Source: Bacteroidota bacterium | Lineage (GTDB): Bacteria; Bacteroidota; Bacteroidia; Bacteroidales; VadinHA17 | Assembly (NCBI GenBank): GCA_029552825.1 | Contig: JAKPDL010000114.1 | Coordinates: forward strand, 1 to 43,031 | Length of the DNA: 43,031 nt | Reading direction: 5' to 3' | Shown here: in pieces, positions 24,084-33,011 of the stretch | Numbering within the stretch: the first letter of the stretch is position 1 | Layout of the letters: every line of letters starts with the position of its first letter | Notes under the pieces: generated by a model | The model's input: the letters and a program-made list of their open reading frames with translations, nothing else | The model's database searches: none | What the model was told of the DNA's origin: nothing | Program-made: the position numbers and the translations under genes

Positions 24084-26375
24084 ATGGTTAGCAGTATTTT
24101 CTGGATTGTACCTGTTGCAGCACTTACTGCATTACTTTTTGCCTGGATTTTTTACAGAAGTATGATTGTCAGGGAAGAAGGGACTGACAGAATGAAGGAA
24201 ATTGCCCAGTATGTCCGTGAAGGCGCGATGGCTTATCTTAAGCGTCAATATACGGTTGTTACAAAGGTTTTCCTCATTCTGGTAGTACTGCTTTTTGTAC
24301 TGGCATATTTTGGTGTACAGAATCCATTTGTACCTGTAGCTTTTCTTACGGGAGGTTTTTTCTCTGGTCTTTGCGGTTATTTAGGGATGCGTACAGCAAC
24401 ATATGCATCTTCGAGGACTGCATGGGCTGCGTCGACTTCCCTGAATAAAGGTCTTCAGGTAGCATTGCGCAGTGGTGCTGTGATGGGCTTGGTAGTAGTA
24501 GGTTTCGGCCTTCTGGATATAGCACTGTGGTTCGTGATCCTTAACTATGCGGTGTTTACACCTGATAACATGGAACACGGGCTGAAATTTCTGGGTTTGA
24601 CTTTTGTAGCACCTGGAACTACTGAACATCAGAAGCTTATTGAGATTACAGCCACCATGCTGACATTTGGTATGGGTGCTTCAACTCAGGCGCTCTTTGC
24701 ACGTGTGGGAGGTGGCATATTTACAAAGGCAGCCGATGTAGGTGCCGACCTTGTTGGTAAGGTAGAAGCAGGAATACCCGAAGATGACCCGCGTAACCCC
24801 GCAACTATTGCCGATAATGTAGGTGATAACGTTGGCGATGTTGCAGGTATGGGAGCTGACCTTTATGAGTCTTATGCAGGTTCTATTCTTGCAACAGCAG
24901 CTCTCGGTGCAGCACTTCCTTCGCTAGATGCCGAAAACCAGATCAAAGCTATTATCGCTCCAATGATTGTATCGGCTGTAGGTGTTGTGCTTTCTATCAT
25001 GGGAGTATACATGGTGCGTGCAAAGGAGAGTGCTACCCAGCGTAACCTTCTGCGTGCGCTGCTTCTGGGAACGGGTGGCAGCTCGGCACTTATACTCGTG
25101 GTGCTAGCGGTAATGGCTTTCACCGGCTGGATCACCTGGGGTGTATTCGGCTCAGTCATAGCAGGTCTAATAGCAGGCGTAATTATTGGACAGGCAACAG
25201 AATATTTTACATCGGATGAATACAAACCAACCCGTGGCATTGCAAAACAGTCGCAGCAGGGACCTGCAACAGTCATTATAGAAGGTATGGCTGTTGGTAT
25301 GATGTCGACATGGGTACCTGTTGTTACAATAGTAGCAGGTATAGTTGCTGCTTTCGGGTTTGCGGGTGGTTTCCATAATTTTGCTCAGGGTGTTTACGGG
25401 ATAGGCTTTGCTGCTGTAGGCATGCTGTCGACTCTTGGAATTACTCTTGCAACAGATGCATTCGGCCCTATAGCTGATAATGCCGGTGGAAACGCAGAGA
25501 TGGCACACCTGCCTAAAGAAGTTAGGGAAAGAACCGATGCCCTTGATGCACTTGGCAATACCACAGCAGCTACCGGTAAAGGATTTGCAATAGGCTCGGC
25601 AGCCCTGACAGCCATGGCACTTCTTGCTGCATATATAGAAGAGGTAAAGATGTGGCTGGGTAAACTTGCAGATAAAGCACCTGAGGGATACAAGCAGGTG
25701 GGAGACATACTTTTCTATAAGAGCCACGCACCGGCTGTAATACAGGAAGGTCAGAGGGCCGTTCAGGTAACGCAGGCACATATTGGTGATTTCGTTGCAG
25801 CATATAACATTTCACTGTTTAATCCCATACTTCTTGGAGGACTTTTTATAGGGGCAATGATGGCTTTTGTCTTCTGTTCAATGTCGATGAAAGCTGTCGG
25901 ACGTGCTGCAGGAAGAATGGTTGATGAAGTGAGGCGGCAGTTCCGTGAAATACCGGGTATAATGGAAGGAACAGGGAAACCCGATTATGCAAAGTGTGTT
26001 GAGATATCAACTCGCGGAGCCCAGAGGGAGATGCTCGCACCTGCACTCATGGCAATAATTGTTCCGGTTCTTATAGGTGTAATTTTTGGTGTTCCGGGTG
26101 TTGTAGGGCTGCTTGCTGGCGGACTAACTGCAGGATTCACACTTGCATGTATGCTCAACAACGCAGGTGGTGCATGGGACAACGCCAAGAAATATATCGA
26201 GAAAGGCAACTACGGCGGAAAGAAGAGTGATCCGCACAAAGCTGCAGTTGTTGGCGATACAGTAGGTGACCCGTTCAAAGATACATCAGGTCCTTCACTC
26301 AACATACTTATAAAACTTATGTCGATGGTGTCCGTTGTAATGACAGGACTGACGGTAGCATTTAAACTTTTGTAG
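24084..26375 (+). CDS. hppA: Membrane-bound ion-translocating pyrophosphatase
   Basis: This enzyme hydrolyses pyrophosphate to pump H+ and/or Na+ across the inner membrane. It has 763 residues and about 16 membrane helices. The catalytic loop is conserved (GGGIFTKAADVGADLVGKVE, then EDDPRNPATIADNVGDNVGD), as are DAFGPIADNAGGNAEM and the C-terminal NNAGGAWDNAKKYIE and GDTVGDPFKDTSGPS. In the subfamily-defining motif GNTTAATGKG, A495 and G498 occupy the positions that are Lys and Thr in K+-independent enzymes, so K+ dependence is predicted. H+ versus Na+ specificity cannot be decided by eye. A promoter box lies at 24016-24023 and a perfect terminator follows. Confidence 0.97.
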   Translation: MVSSIFWIVPVAALTALLFAWIFYRSMIVREEGTDRMKEIAQYVREGAMAYLKRQYTVVTKVFLILVVLLFVLAYFGVQNPFVPVAFLTGGFFSGLCGYLGMRTATYASSRTAWAASTSLNKGLQVALRSGAVMGLVVVGFGLLDIALWFVILNYAVFTPDNMEHGLKFLGLTFVAPGTTEHQKLIEITATMLTFGMGASTQALFARVGGGIFTKAADVGADLVGKVEAGIPEDDPRNPATIADNVGDNVGDVAGMGADLYESYAGSILATAALGAALPSLDAENQIKAIIAPMIVSAVGVVLSIMGVYMVRAKESATQRNLLRALLLGTGGSSALILVVLAVMAFTGWITWGVFGSVIAGLIAGVIIGQATEYFTSDEYKPTRGIAKQSQQGPATVIIEGMAVGMMSTWVPVVTIVAGIVAAFGFAGGFHNFAQGVYGIGFAAVGMLSTLGITLATDAFGPIADNAGGNAEMAHLPKEVRERTDALDALGNTTAATGKGFAIGSAALTAMALLAAYIEEVKMWLGKLADKAPEGYKQVGDILFYKSHAPAVIQEGQRAVQVTQAHIGDFVAAYNISLFNPILLGGLFIGAMMAFVFCSMSMKAVGRAAGRMVDEVRRQFREIPGIMEGTGKPDYAKCVEISTRGAQREMLAPALMAIIVPVLIGVIFGVPGVVGLLAGGLTAGFTLACMLNNAGGAWDNAKKYIEKGNYGGKKSDPHKAAVVGDTVGDPFKDTSGPSLNILIKLMSMVSVVMTGLTVAFKLL

Positions 26376-26389
26376 AAAAAATTATATGA

Positions 26390-26432
26390 GAGTGCCGGAA
26401 AAGACATGTTCTTTTCCGGCACTCTTTTTTTT
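26390..26432 (+). terminator. Intrinsic terminator of hppA
   Basis: A perfect 14-bp stem (arms 26390-26403 and 26411-26424, GAGTGCCGGAAAAG and its complement) with a 7-nt loop is followed by eight T residues (26425-26432). It begins 14 bp after the hppA stop. This is the clearest terminator in the window. Confidence 0.95.
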
Positions 26433-26439
26433 ATATTTG
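26432..26439 (+). promoter_or_regulatory. Promoter -7 box of the threonine/serine dehydratase
   Basis: Exact TATATTTG starting at the last T of the hppA terminator tract, 20 bp before the dehydratase ATG. Its -33 region would fall within the terminator stem; no clear TTTG is seen there. Confidence 0.4.
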
Positions 26440-26459
26440 AATTGTCTTAAACTGAGATA

Positions 26460-27413
26460 ATGATACTTCCTTCGCTTGAAAATATCAAAGAGGCGCACCG
26501 GCGCATAAAGTCATATGTTCACCGCACACCGGTAATGACTTCAACGCAGATAAACAGAATATCGGGTGCAGAAATATTTTTCAAATGCGAGAACTTTCAA
26601 AAAGTAGGTGCTTTCAAGTTCAGGGGTGCCATGAACGCCGTACTACTGCTTAAAGAGGAAGAAGTCAGGGAGGTCATAACACATTCATCAGGTAATCATG
26701 CCGCTGCACTTGCCCTTGCTGCAAAGATGGCGGGGATGAAGGCATATGTGGTTATGCCCCGCACAGCACCTTCTGTAAAAATAAATGCAGTGAGAGACTA
26801 TGGTGCTGAGATAACTTTTTGCGAGCCCACTCAGAAGGCAAGGGAAGAGGCCACTGGTATACTGATGGAAAAAACAGGTGCCAGGCTGGTCCATCCTTAT
26901 GATAATTTCAACGTTATTTGCGGTCAGGGTACAGCTGCTGTTGAACTGCTTGAAGAGGCAGGAGAGCTGGATATATTGATCGCACCCGTAGGCGGAGGAG
27001 GGTTGCTTAGCGGAACCTCAACTGCAGCAAAGGGATTGAAGAGTAATATTAAGGTTTTTGGGGCAGAACCCCGTAATGCCGACGATGCATACCGTTCGTT
27101 TACAACCGGAATACTGCATCCTTCTGTTTCTCCAAAAACCATTGCCGACGGGCTTCTAACCTCCCTCAGCGAACTTACATTTACTATAATCCGTAAGAAT
27201 GTAGACAATATTTTTACAGTATCGGAAGAATCAATAATTGAGGCAATGAGGCTGATATGGGAGAGGATGAAAATAATAGTTGAGCCTTCCTCTGCCGTGA
27301 CTCTTGCAGTAGTAATGGAAAATCCGGATGTTTTCAGAGGGAAAAAGACAGGTATAATTCTTTCGGGTGGAAATGTTGAACTGAGCGAACTGCCTTTTAA
27401 TCAGCTTTCCTGA
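26460..27413 (+). CDS. PLP-dependent threonine/serine dehydratase (serine racemase-like, no ACT domain)
   Basis: A 317-residue fold-type II PLP enzyme. The Schiff-base lysine is K53 in GAFKFRGAMNA, the substrate loop is SSGNHAAALA, the phosphate-binding glycine loop is VGGGGLLSG and the C-terminal serine contacting the pyridine nitrogen lies in LSGGNVEL. There is no C-terminal ACT regulatory domain, so it is not the long isoleucine-biosynthetic IlvA. Catabolic threonine dehydratase, serine dehydratase and serine racemase activities cannot be separated by sequence reading. It starts 28 bp after the hppA terminator, with its own TATATTTG box, and overlaps the convergent EEP gene by 17 bp. Confidence 0.9.
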   Translation: MILPSLENIKEAHRRIKSYVHRTPVMTSTQINRISGAEIFFKCENFQKVGAFKFRGAMNAVLLLKEEEVREVITHSSGNHAAALALAAKMAGMKAYVVMPRTAPSVKINAVRDYGAEITFCEPTQKAREEATGILMEKTGARLVHPYDNFNVICGQGTAAVELLEEAGELDILIAPVGGGGLLSGTSTAAKGLKSNIKVFGAEPRNADDAYRSFTTGILHPSVSPKTIADGLLTSLSELTFTIIRKNVDNIFTVSEESIIEAMRLIWERMKIIVEPSSAVTLAVVMENPDVFRGKKTGIILSGGNVELSELPFNQLS

Positions 27414-28515
27414 ACCATGCCATCACAGGGTAATGGTCGGAATATTTCACACGCAGGATTTCAAAATCGGTATTTACAAGAGAATTATCATACAGGATGT
27501 AATCTATCCTGTTTGGCGGATAATTGCCTCTGTAAGTGAATCCGGCCCCGTAACCTGATGTTACGAAAGAATCATTTAACCCCTTGCGTATTTTCCTGTA
27601 TGAGTACGACACGGGGGTGTCGTTAAAGTCACCGGCAACAATTACCGGATAAGGCGACCGGTTTATGTAATCTTTGACTACCTGCGCCTGCAACGCTCTC
27701 TGAATGAATCCTTTTTTCAGGCTGGCCGATAATGACATAATCTCATTCACCGCTTCTCTGTTTTCAGCTTCAAGCAACTCTTCAAGAAATGATTTTTCTG
27801 TTTTTTTCAACCTGAACGACTGGAGATGATTATTGAAAACTCTGAAGGTGTCGCCCTGAATTATCACATCAGTATATATTGAAAGGCTTGATGAACCGGG
27901 ATGAATGATTTCCCCTGTTCCAGCAATCCGGTATTTTGTATAGGTTGCAATGCCGTAAAATTTATTTTTACCCTTTCCGAGAAGTTTTGTATGGGAATAA
28001 TACCCACCTCCAAGAGCTTTTTTAATCTCGTTGTCTTTCTGGCTGGCATCGCCATTGATAAAAAGTTCCTGAAGGCAAAGAATATCGGGTTGCTTCGATT
28101 TAATCAATGCAAGTATCTTTTTTTCAGTCTCTCTTTCCTGTGGGTCCTCATAATAATTCATTAGTCGCAGGTTGTAACACATAATGAGGATGTTGCCATT
28201 TTCGGTGTTATGAGGTTTAAAAATCCTTATGTAATTTGAAAAGTGTGAATACCCTGCAACAATTACCGCAAAAGATATAAGCGCCTCCCAACGAAGCAGG
28301 GCAGCCCATATAACAAGAAAAACTATGTTTATAAGCAAAAGGTAAGGATAAGCTAGACCGAAAAATGCTGGAATGGAAAAATCACCTGGATTTATGTGCA
28401 CCGCCAGATAAGAAAATATCAGAGAAAGGGCAAAAAATATATTCAGACTCAGAAAAATATTATGAATCAGCCTCCTTACACCAGGAAATCTCAAAGAAGT
28501 TTTGCTCTTTACCAA
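27397..28515 (-). CDS. Membrane-anchored endonuclease/exonuclease/phosphatase (EEP) family protein
   Basis: A 372-residue protein with about three N-terminal transmembrane helices (about 14-37, 45-68 and 72-92), then an EEP-fold domain from about residue 105. EEP motifs are MCYNLRLMN (N-term strand with Asn), ILCLQELF (metal-binding Glu), VAGDFNDTP (catalytic Asp/Asn), RIDYILYD and SDHYPVMAW (catalytic His). Members of this fold act on nucleic acids, phosphoinositides or sphingolipids; the substrate here is unknown. The domain probably faces the periplasm or cytoplasm next to the membrane. It begins 2 bp after the second rhomboid gene, so it ends the mutL-rhomboid-rhomboid-EEP transcription unit. 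Confidence 0.87.
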   Translation of the reverse strand: MVKSKTSLRFPGVRRLIHNIFLSLNIFFALSLIFSYLAVHINPGDFSIPAFFGLAYPYLLLINIVFLVIWAALLRWEALISFAVIVAGYSHFSNYIRIFKPHNTENGNILIMCYNLRLMNYYEDPQERETEKKILALIKSKQPDILCLQELFINGDASQKDNEIKKALGGGYYSHTKLLGKGKNKFYGIATYTKYRIAGTGEIIHPGSSSLSIYTDVIIQGDTFRVFNNHLQSFRLKKTEKSFLEELLEAENREAVNEIMSLSASLKKGFIQRALQAQVVKDYINRSPYPVIVAGDFNDTPVSYSYRKIRKGLNDSFVTSGYGAGFTYRGNYPPNRIDYILYDNSLVNTDFEILRVKYSDHYPVMAWFRKAD

Positions 28516-28517
28516 GG

Positions 28518-29411
28518 TTAATGTTTTTTCTGGCTTTCTCTGAAAAGAAAATCTTTTTCTTCCCGCGTCAGACTGTCGTATCCACCTTTAGAAATTTTAT
28601 CGAGTATTTCATTTATCCTTGCCTGACGTTCTGCTTTAATCCGGTTATATTCATAATCATCCGTCACCCTTTTTTTATATGTTACTTTAAGTTTTTTACG
28701 TGGCTTTAGAAAAGTAACAAAAAAATCAATAATTCTGTTGAGCCATTTGCCCAGGTCTTTCCCTTTCCGGTAATATACGATATAGATATAACCAAAAAGG
28801 GCACCTCCTATATGGGCAAGTTTTCCTCCTGAATTTGCCTGGAAATCAACTATTGAAGTCAGAATGAAAATGACAAGGGCAATATATTTTATTTTAATTC
28901 TTCCCAGAAGAAACAGAAAAACTGTATAATCGGGTACATATACAGAAATTGCCACCACAACTGCCATAACTGCAGCACTTGCTCCGAGCAGGGGTATTGA
29001 GCTTCCTGCAAATTCAGAAAATGCCGGAAAGATGTTGTATGATATCACATACAGCAAAGCTCCAGTAATTCCTCCCAGAAGGTATACAGCCACAAGTTTT
29101 TTCTGGTCAAGGTAGTCAAGGAAGATTTTGCCAAACCAGTAGAGCCAGAGCATGTTTACTGCAATATGGAGCAGGTCTTTATGGGTGAACATGTAAGTTA
29201 TTACTGTCCAGGGCCTTAGTATAAAGTATTTAAATGATGAAGGTACTGAGAAAAGCCGGATAGTATAATCAGATATTTCAGGATTGGCAAGAAGAAATCC
29301 GATTATCCCAATAACAGAGATAGCAAGAAAGACTGCAATATTCAGTATAATCAGTCTGGTCAGGCTTGTTCCGTGCCTGAAGGTTGATCTGATGTCAGAC
29401 CACAGACTCAT
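28518..29411 (-). CDS. Rhomboid family intramembrane serine protease (second of a tandem pair)
   Basis: A 297-residue polytopic protease with about six membrane helices and a 70-80 residue charged cytoplasmic C-terminal tail ending in DSLTREEKDFLFRESQKK. The L1/helix-2 HxxxN motif is HIAVN (H82-N86). The catalytic serine is S145 in LLGASAAVMA, where the usual GxSG is GASA. The catalytic histidine is H200 in LAHIGGALFG. Its ATG overlaps the stop of the upstream rhomboid gene by one base (TGATG), implying coupled translation. Substrates are unknown. Confidence 0.92.
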   Translation of the reverse strand: MSLWSDIRSTFRHGTSLTRLIILNIAVFLAISVIGIIGFLLANPEISDYTIRLFSVPSSFKYFILRPWTVITYMFTHKDLLHIAVNMLWLYWFGKIFLDYLDQKKLVAVYLLGGITGALLYVISYNIFPAFSEFAGSSIPLLGASAAVMAVVVAISVYVPDYTVFLFLLGRIKIKYIALVIFILTSIVDFQANSGGKLAHIGGALFGYIYIVYYRKGKDLGKWLNRIIDFFVTFLKPRKKLKVTYKKRVTDDYEYNRIKAERQARINEILDKISKGGYDSLTREEKDFLFRESQKKH

Positions 29412-30154
29412 CAGTAAAGTGTTTTTGTTGTTTTACGCCAGATTACAATAAGTATATATCCAAAAATCATACCTCCGACATGTGCGGCATGTGCTACAGA
29501 ACTTCCTGGCTGTGTAATTGCCATGTAGAACTCGAGTCCGCCATATAGCATTACGAAATATTTTGCTTTCATTGGTATCGGGGGGAAAAGCAGCATAAGT
29601 TGGGTGTTAGGGAACAGCACTCCAAAAGCAAGAAGGACGCCGAAAACAGCGCCGGAAGCTCCAACTGTGGGAGTATAGAGTATGGTCTGCAGTTCTTTCA
29701 TTGCAGGATCGAGATATGCTTTCATCTGGAGTGAATAAACATAACCGTTGTCAATAACTTCCTGCAACTGGTCGGGAGTAATGTAAGCAAGCACTCTGTA
29801 GTACTGAATCGCCATAACAGCCATGTGTGTTGCCATTGCTCCAAGACCGCAAACAAAATAATAAATCAGAAAGCGCCTTGGGCCCCATACCTGCTCAAGA
29901 ACCTGCCCGAACATGTAGAGTGCGAACATATTGAAAAAAAGATGCCAGAAACCACCATGCATAAACATATGGGTCAGTATCTGGATTGGCCTGAATTGAT
30001 CTGATTTTGGGAAATATATTCCGAGTATTCTGTTGAGGTCTATATCAAAAACACTTGCAGCTGCATAGTAGGCAAGGAGCATCAGAATATTTATGTATAT
30101 GATGTTCTTGACAACCGGCGGCATTCCGAAAAAGCCTCTGTAGTAACCGTTCAT
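29411..30154 (-). CDS. Rhomboid family intramembrane serine protease (first of a tandem pair)
   Basis: A 247-residue polytopic membrane protease. Motifs are the L1 and helix-2 segment FMHGGFWHLFFNM (H71 and N75), the catalytic serine S167 in VGASGAVFG and the catalytic histidine H225 in AHAAHVGGMIFG. A roughly 45-residue loop (about 120-163) separates two helices, longer than in minimal rhomboids. It lies 85 bp downstream of mutL and overlaps the next rhomboid by one base. The two paralogues differ strongly outside the motifs, so they are old duplicates or separately specialised enzymes, possibly with different substrates. Confidence 0.93.
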   Translation of the reverse strand: MNGYYRGFFGMPPVVKNIIYINILMLLAYYAAASVFDIDLNRILGIYFPKSDQFRPIQILTHMFMHGGFWHLFFNMFALYMFGQVLEQVWGPRRFLIYYFVCGLGAMATHMAVMAIQYYRVLAYITPDQLQEVIDNGYVYSLQMKAYLDPAMKELQTILYTPTVGASGAVFGVLLAFGVLFPNTQLMLLFPPIPMKAKYFVMLYGGLEFYMAITQPGSSVAHAAHVGGMIFGYILIVIWRKTTKTLY

Positions 30155-30239
30155 GAATTTGCTGTAACGTTAAAATTTAGAAAGTAACTGTCGGGCAAAA
30201 ATAATCAATCATTTCATTAATGATTGTAAATCGGGGCTA

Positions 30240-32051
30240 TTATTTGAATCTCTTGTCGAGTTCTTCAGTCGTCATTATACTGACCACCGGCTTACCCGAT
30301 GGTGAATAATTTGGCAATTTACAGGCAAAAAGAGTGTCAATAAGCTGTTCCATCTCTTCTTTAGTAAGGGTCTTTCCATAGGGGATTGCAGCTGTTTGTG
30401 CCATTGCAATTGCGACTTTTTCTCTCAGGTCAGCCGTGGGATCTGATTGCAGGCTTTTGAACGAGTCGAGTAACGTTTTAAGCAATTCTGTGCCGCGGTC
30501 GCCTATCTCAAGAGATGGGTAACATTTTAATTCCACGTTAAAATTATCTCCAAATTCAAAATCGAATCCAATTGCACGGAGCTCATCTTCTATTTCCTTC
30601 AGAGTATAAAATGCTGATGCATCGAGTTCAATTTTTTCCGGAAACATTGTTTTCTGGCCCGGCACGGAACGGTTGTCGAGACATTCAATAAACCGTTCGT
30701 AAAGAATTCTTTCATGTGCCCGGTGCTGGTCGATAAACATCAGGCCTGATTTCACCGGACATACAATATATCTTCCCTTAATCTGCAGCACCCTTCTTTC
30801 TTCTTTCCTGAACCCTGTTTCATCAGGTTGTTGTGGCCGCGAAACCGGCTCTTTCTTTTCCGGATAAAGTTTTTCCCAGTAAGCGAGCCGTTCTTTTTCG
30901 AACTTTTCTACCAGTTCAAACCGTGAAGGTTTTCTGTCTTCACCGAAAGGGTTAAATGAAGTGTCAACTTTAATTTCAGGAGGTGATGGCAGGGGGGAGT
31001 TGCTGTTTCTGACCGGTATTTCAAAGTACGATTCACTTTCAAAATCTAGTGCAGGAACAATATTGAAACGCCCGAGTGTTTCTCTTACTGCGGCAAGAAG
31101 TATTTGCCATATTGCTCTTTCGTCTTCGAATTTCACTTCTGTCTTTGTGGGGTGGATATTCACGTCAATTCTGGAAGGATCGACTGAGATAAAAATGAAA
31201 TATGAGGGAACAACGTCGGGCGGTAGTATTTTCTGGTATCCTTCTATTACAGCTTTATGGAAGTATGGGTGTTTTATATAGCGATTATTTACAAAGAAGA
31301 ATTGTTCGCCTGAAGTTTTTCTGGCTGATTCGGGCTTTCCTATGAAACCTGTGATATCGGCGAGGGATGTTCTTGTTTCGAGGTTAAGCAGTTCCTGATG
31401 AGTGTTTTTGCCAAAGATGGCAGCGATCCGCTGACGGGTGTTTGCTGCCGGCAGGTTATATATTTCCGTATCGTTATGCGTGAGTGAAAATTTAATTTCA
31501 GGATGGGCAATAGCTATTTTCTGAAACTCGCTTATAATATGTCTCAGTTCCGTGTTATCCGATTTCAGGAATTTTCTTCGTGCGGGCACGTTGAAGAAAA
31601 GGCTTTTGACTGCGAAGTTTGCACCTGCAGGGCAGCTGCACATCTCCTGCCTTTCAACCTTCGAGCCGCTTATAACAACCAGTGTGCCTGTTTCGTCCTC
31701 TGTCCGCCGCGTGCGGAGTTCAACCATAGAGACTGCTGCTATTGAGGCAAGAGCTTCACCCCTGAAGCCTTTGGTGGTAATTGCATAGAGATCCTCAGCG
31801 CATGATATCTTTGATGTCGAATGCCGCTCAAATGCCAGTCTGGCATCCGTTTCTGACATGCCGGTGCCATCATCTATAACCTGGATAAGTGTCCTTCCGG
31901 CATCTTTAATAATAACTTTAATGCTTCTTGCACCTGCATCAACGGAGTTTTCCATTAATTCTTTCACGACCGACGCTGGCCGCTGAATCACTTCTCCAGC
32001 AGCAATCTGATTGGCGACAGAGTCAGGAAGTAACCGTATGACGTCGGGCAT
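30240..32051 (-). CDS. mutL: DNA mismatch repair protein MutL
   Basis: MutL couples MutS mismatch recognition to strand incision. The 603-residue protein has the GHKL ATPase N-terminus with the ENSVDAGA (E/N metal site), DDGTGM and TKGFRGEAL motifs. A transducer domain with NVPARRKFLKS and NIHPTKTEVKF follows, then a variable linker (about 345-425) and the C-terminal dimerisation domain. In that domain DQHRAHERILYE (441-452) resembles the endonuclease motif DQHAxxExxxxE with one change, while the usual CPHGRP zinc motif is SPSGKP (583-588). It heads a likely operon with two rhomboids and an EEP protein. A TATATTTG box lies at 32068-32075. Confidence 0.97.
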   Translation of the reverse strand: MPDVIRLLPDSVANQIAAGEVIQRPASVVKELMENSVDAGARSIKVIIKDAGRTLIQVIDDGTGMSETDARLAFERHSTSKISCAEDLYAITTKGFRGEALASIAAVSMVELRTRRTEDETGTLVVISGSKVERQEMCSCPAGANFAVKSLFFNVPARRKFLKSDNTELRHIISEFQKIAIAHPEIKFSLTHNDTEIYNLPAANTRQRIAAIFGKNTHQELLNLETRTSLADITGFIGKPESARKTSGEQFFFVNNRYIKHPYFHKAVIEGYQKILPPDVVPSYFIFISVDPSRIDVNIHPTKTEVKFEDERAIWQILLAAVRETLGRFNIVPALDFESESYFEIPVRNSNSPLPSPPEIKVDTSFNPFGEDRKPSRFELVEKFEKERLAYWEKLYPEKKEPVSRPQQPDETGFRKEERRVLQIKGRYIVCPVKSGLMFIDQHRAHERILYERFIECLDNRSVPGQKTMFPEKIELDASAFYTLKEIEDELRAIGFDFEFGDNFNVELKCYPSLEIGDRGTELLKTLLDSFKSLQSDPTADLREKVAIAMAQTAAIPYGKTLTKEEMEQLIDTLFACKLPNYSPSGKPVVSIMTTEELDKRFK

Positions 32052-32067
32052 GATAAGTGTTATTGTG

Positions 32068-32075
32068 CAAATATA
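32068..32075 (-). promoter_or_regulatory. Promoter -7 box of the mutL operon
   Basis: The minus strand reads TATATTTG (exact), 16 bp before the mutL start, implying a very short leader. A divergent box for the EEP lipoprotein lies 40 bp away. Confidence 0.45.
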
Positions 32076-32115
32076 TTAATTATTATCGCGGCTGCAGTAA
32101 TTAATTCATTGTTGT

Positions 32116-32123
32116 TATCTTTG
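32116..32123 (+). promoter_or_regulatory. Promoter -7 box of the EEP lipoprotein gene
   Basis: Exact TATCTTTG, 15 bp before ATG 32139. The same octamer is used at rpsP. No good -33 TTTG is seen. Confidence 0.45.
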
Positions 32124-32138
32124 GGGAAAAATGAAAAT

Positions 32139-32999
32139 ATGCTAAGGACATCAGTAATTCTTTTTCTGGCAATTGGCTTTCTTGTATCATGTAGTAAAGA
32201 TGAAAGAAACACTCTAAAGGTAATAACATTCAACATCCGCTATGATAATCCTCGCGACAGTATTAATGCATGGCCAAACAGAAAAGAATTTCTGATAAGT
32301 TTTCTGAAAGAAGAGAAACCCGACCTGTTCGGTCTGCAGGAAGCATTGTGGCACCAATATGCGGCTATTGATTCTGCAATGGATGAATACCTTTCAGTTG
32401 GAGTCGGACGCGATGACGGTGATAAGAAGGGCGAAATGAATCCGGTATTTATAAATGGAAAAAGGTTTGAGATAGTGAGGAGTAATACTTTCTGGCTTTC
32501 GCTGACGCCTGAGGTGCCGGGCAGCAAAGGCTGGGGAGCTTCATTACCGAGAATAGTAACATGGGTTGAGCTCAAAGGCAAGAAAGACGGCAGGACTTTA
32601 TATTATTTTAACACACATTTTGCACACGATTCAGACTCAGCAAGGGTAATGAGTGCCGGAATACTCTTGAATGAAGTTAGAAAAATAGCCGGGGATAACC
32701 AATTCGTTATAACGGGCGATTTTAACATGACACCCGACAGTCGCGCATATTCTATACTCACCGGAGCCGGTTCGGAAAATCCTTTAATAATTGATTCATA
32801 CATTATCACTGAAACACCACCTGCAGGTCCAGTTGGTACATTCAATGGCTGGAGTGATACGCCCAGAGAGAACCGCATAGATTATATTTTTGTCCGCAAT
32901 GGAATGAAGGTGAAAAGCATTTCCACTATAGTAAAGAAAAAGGGTCCGGTGTTCATATCCGACCACTGGCCGGTTGTGGGTGAAATCTATCTTAATTAA
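32139..32999 (+). CDS. EEP-family (endonuclease/exonuclease/phosphatase) lipoprotein
   Basis: A 286-residue exported lipoprotein. ATG 32139 is preferred over the upstream TTG at 32109 because it opens the signal peptide MLRTSVILFLAIGFLVSC, with lipidated C18. The EEP domain has VITFNIRYDNPRD, DLFGLQEALW (metal Glu), the THFAHDSDSARV helix, FVITGDFNMTPDS, RIDYIFV and the terminal SDHWPVVGEI. This subgroup resembles secreted nuclease/phosphatase-like hydrolases of Bacteroidota; the substrate is not known. It is transcribed away from mutL, probably from the TATCTTTG box at 32116-32123, and meets the ABC operon 12 bp beyond its stop. Confidence 0.9.
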   Translation: MLRTSVILFLAIGFLVSCSKDERNTLKVITFNIRYDNPRDSINAWPNRKEFLISFLKEEKPDLFGLQEALWHQYAAIDSAMDEYLSVGVGRDDGDKKGEMNPVFINGKRFEIVRSNTFWLSLTPEVPGSKGWGASLPRIVTWVELKGKKDGRTLYYFNTHFAHDSDSARVMSAGILLNEVRKIAGDNQFVITGDFNMTPDSRAYSILTGAGSENPLIIDSYIITETPPAGPVGTFNGWSDTPRENRIDYIFVRNGMKVKSISTIVKKKGPVFISDHWPVVGEIYLN

Positions 33000-33011
33000 A
33001 TGAGGGATACT

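Noticed and set aside
25167-25781. Long open frames antisense to hppA (also 24872-25276 and 25394-25708)
   Set aside because: They lie wholly within a well-conserved gene on the other strand, have Cys/Ser/Pro-rich unnatural composition and no start context; they are shadows.
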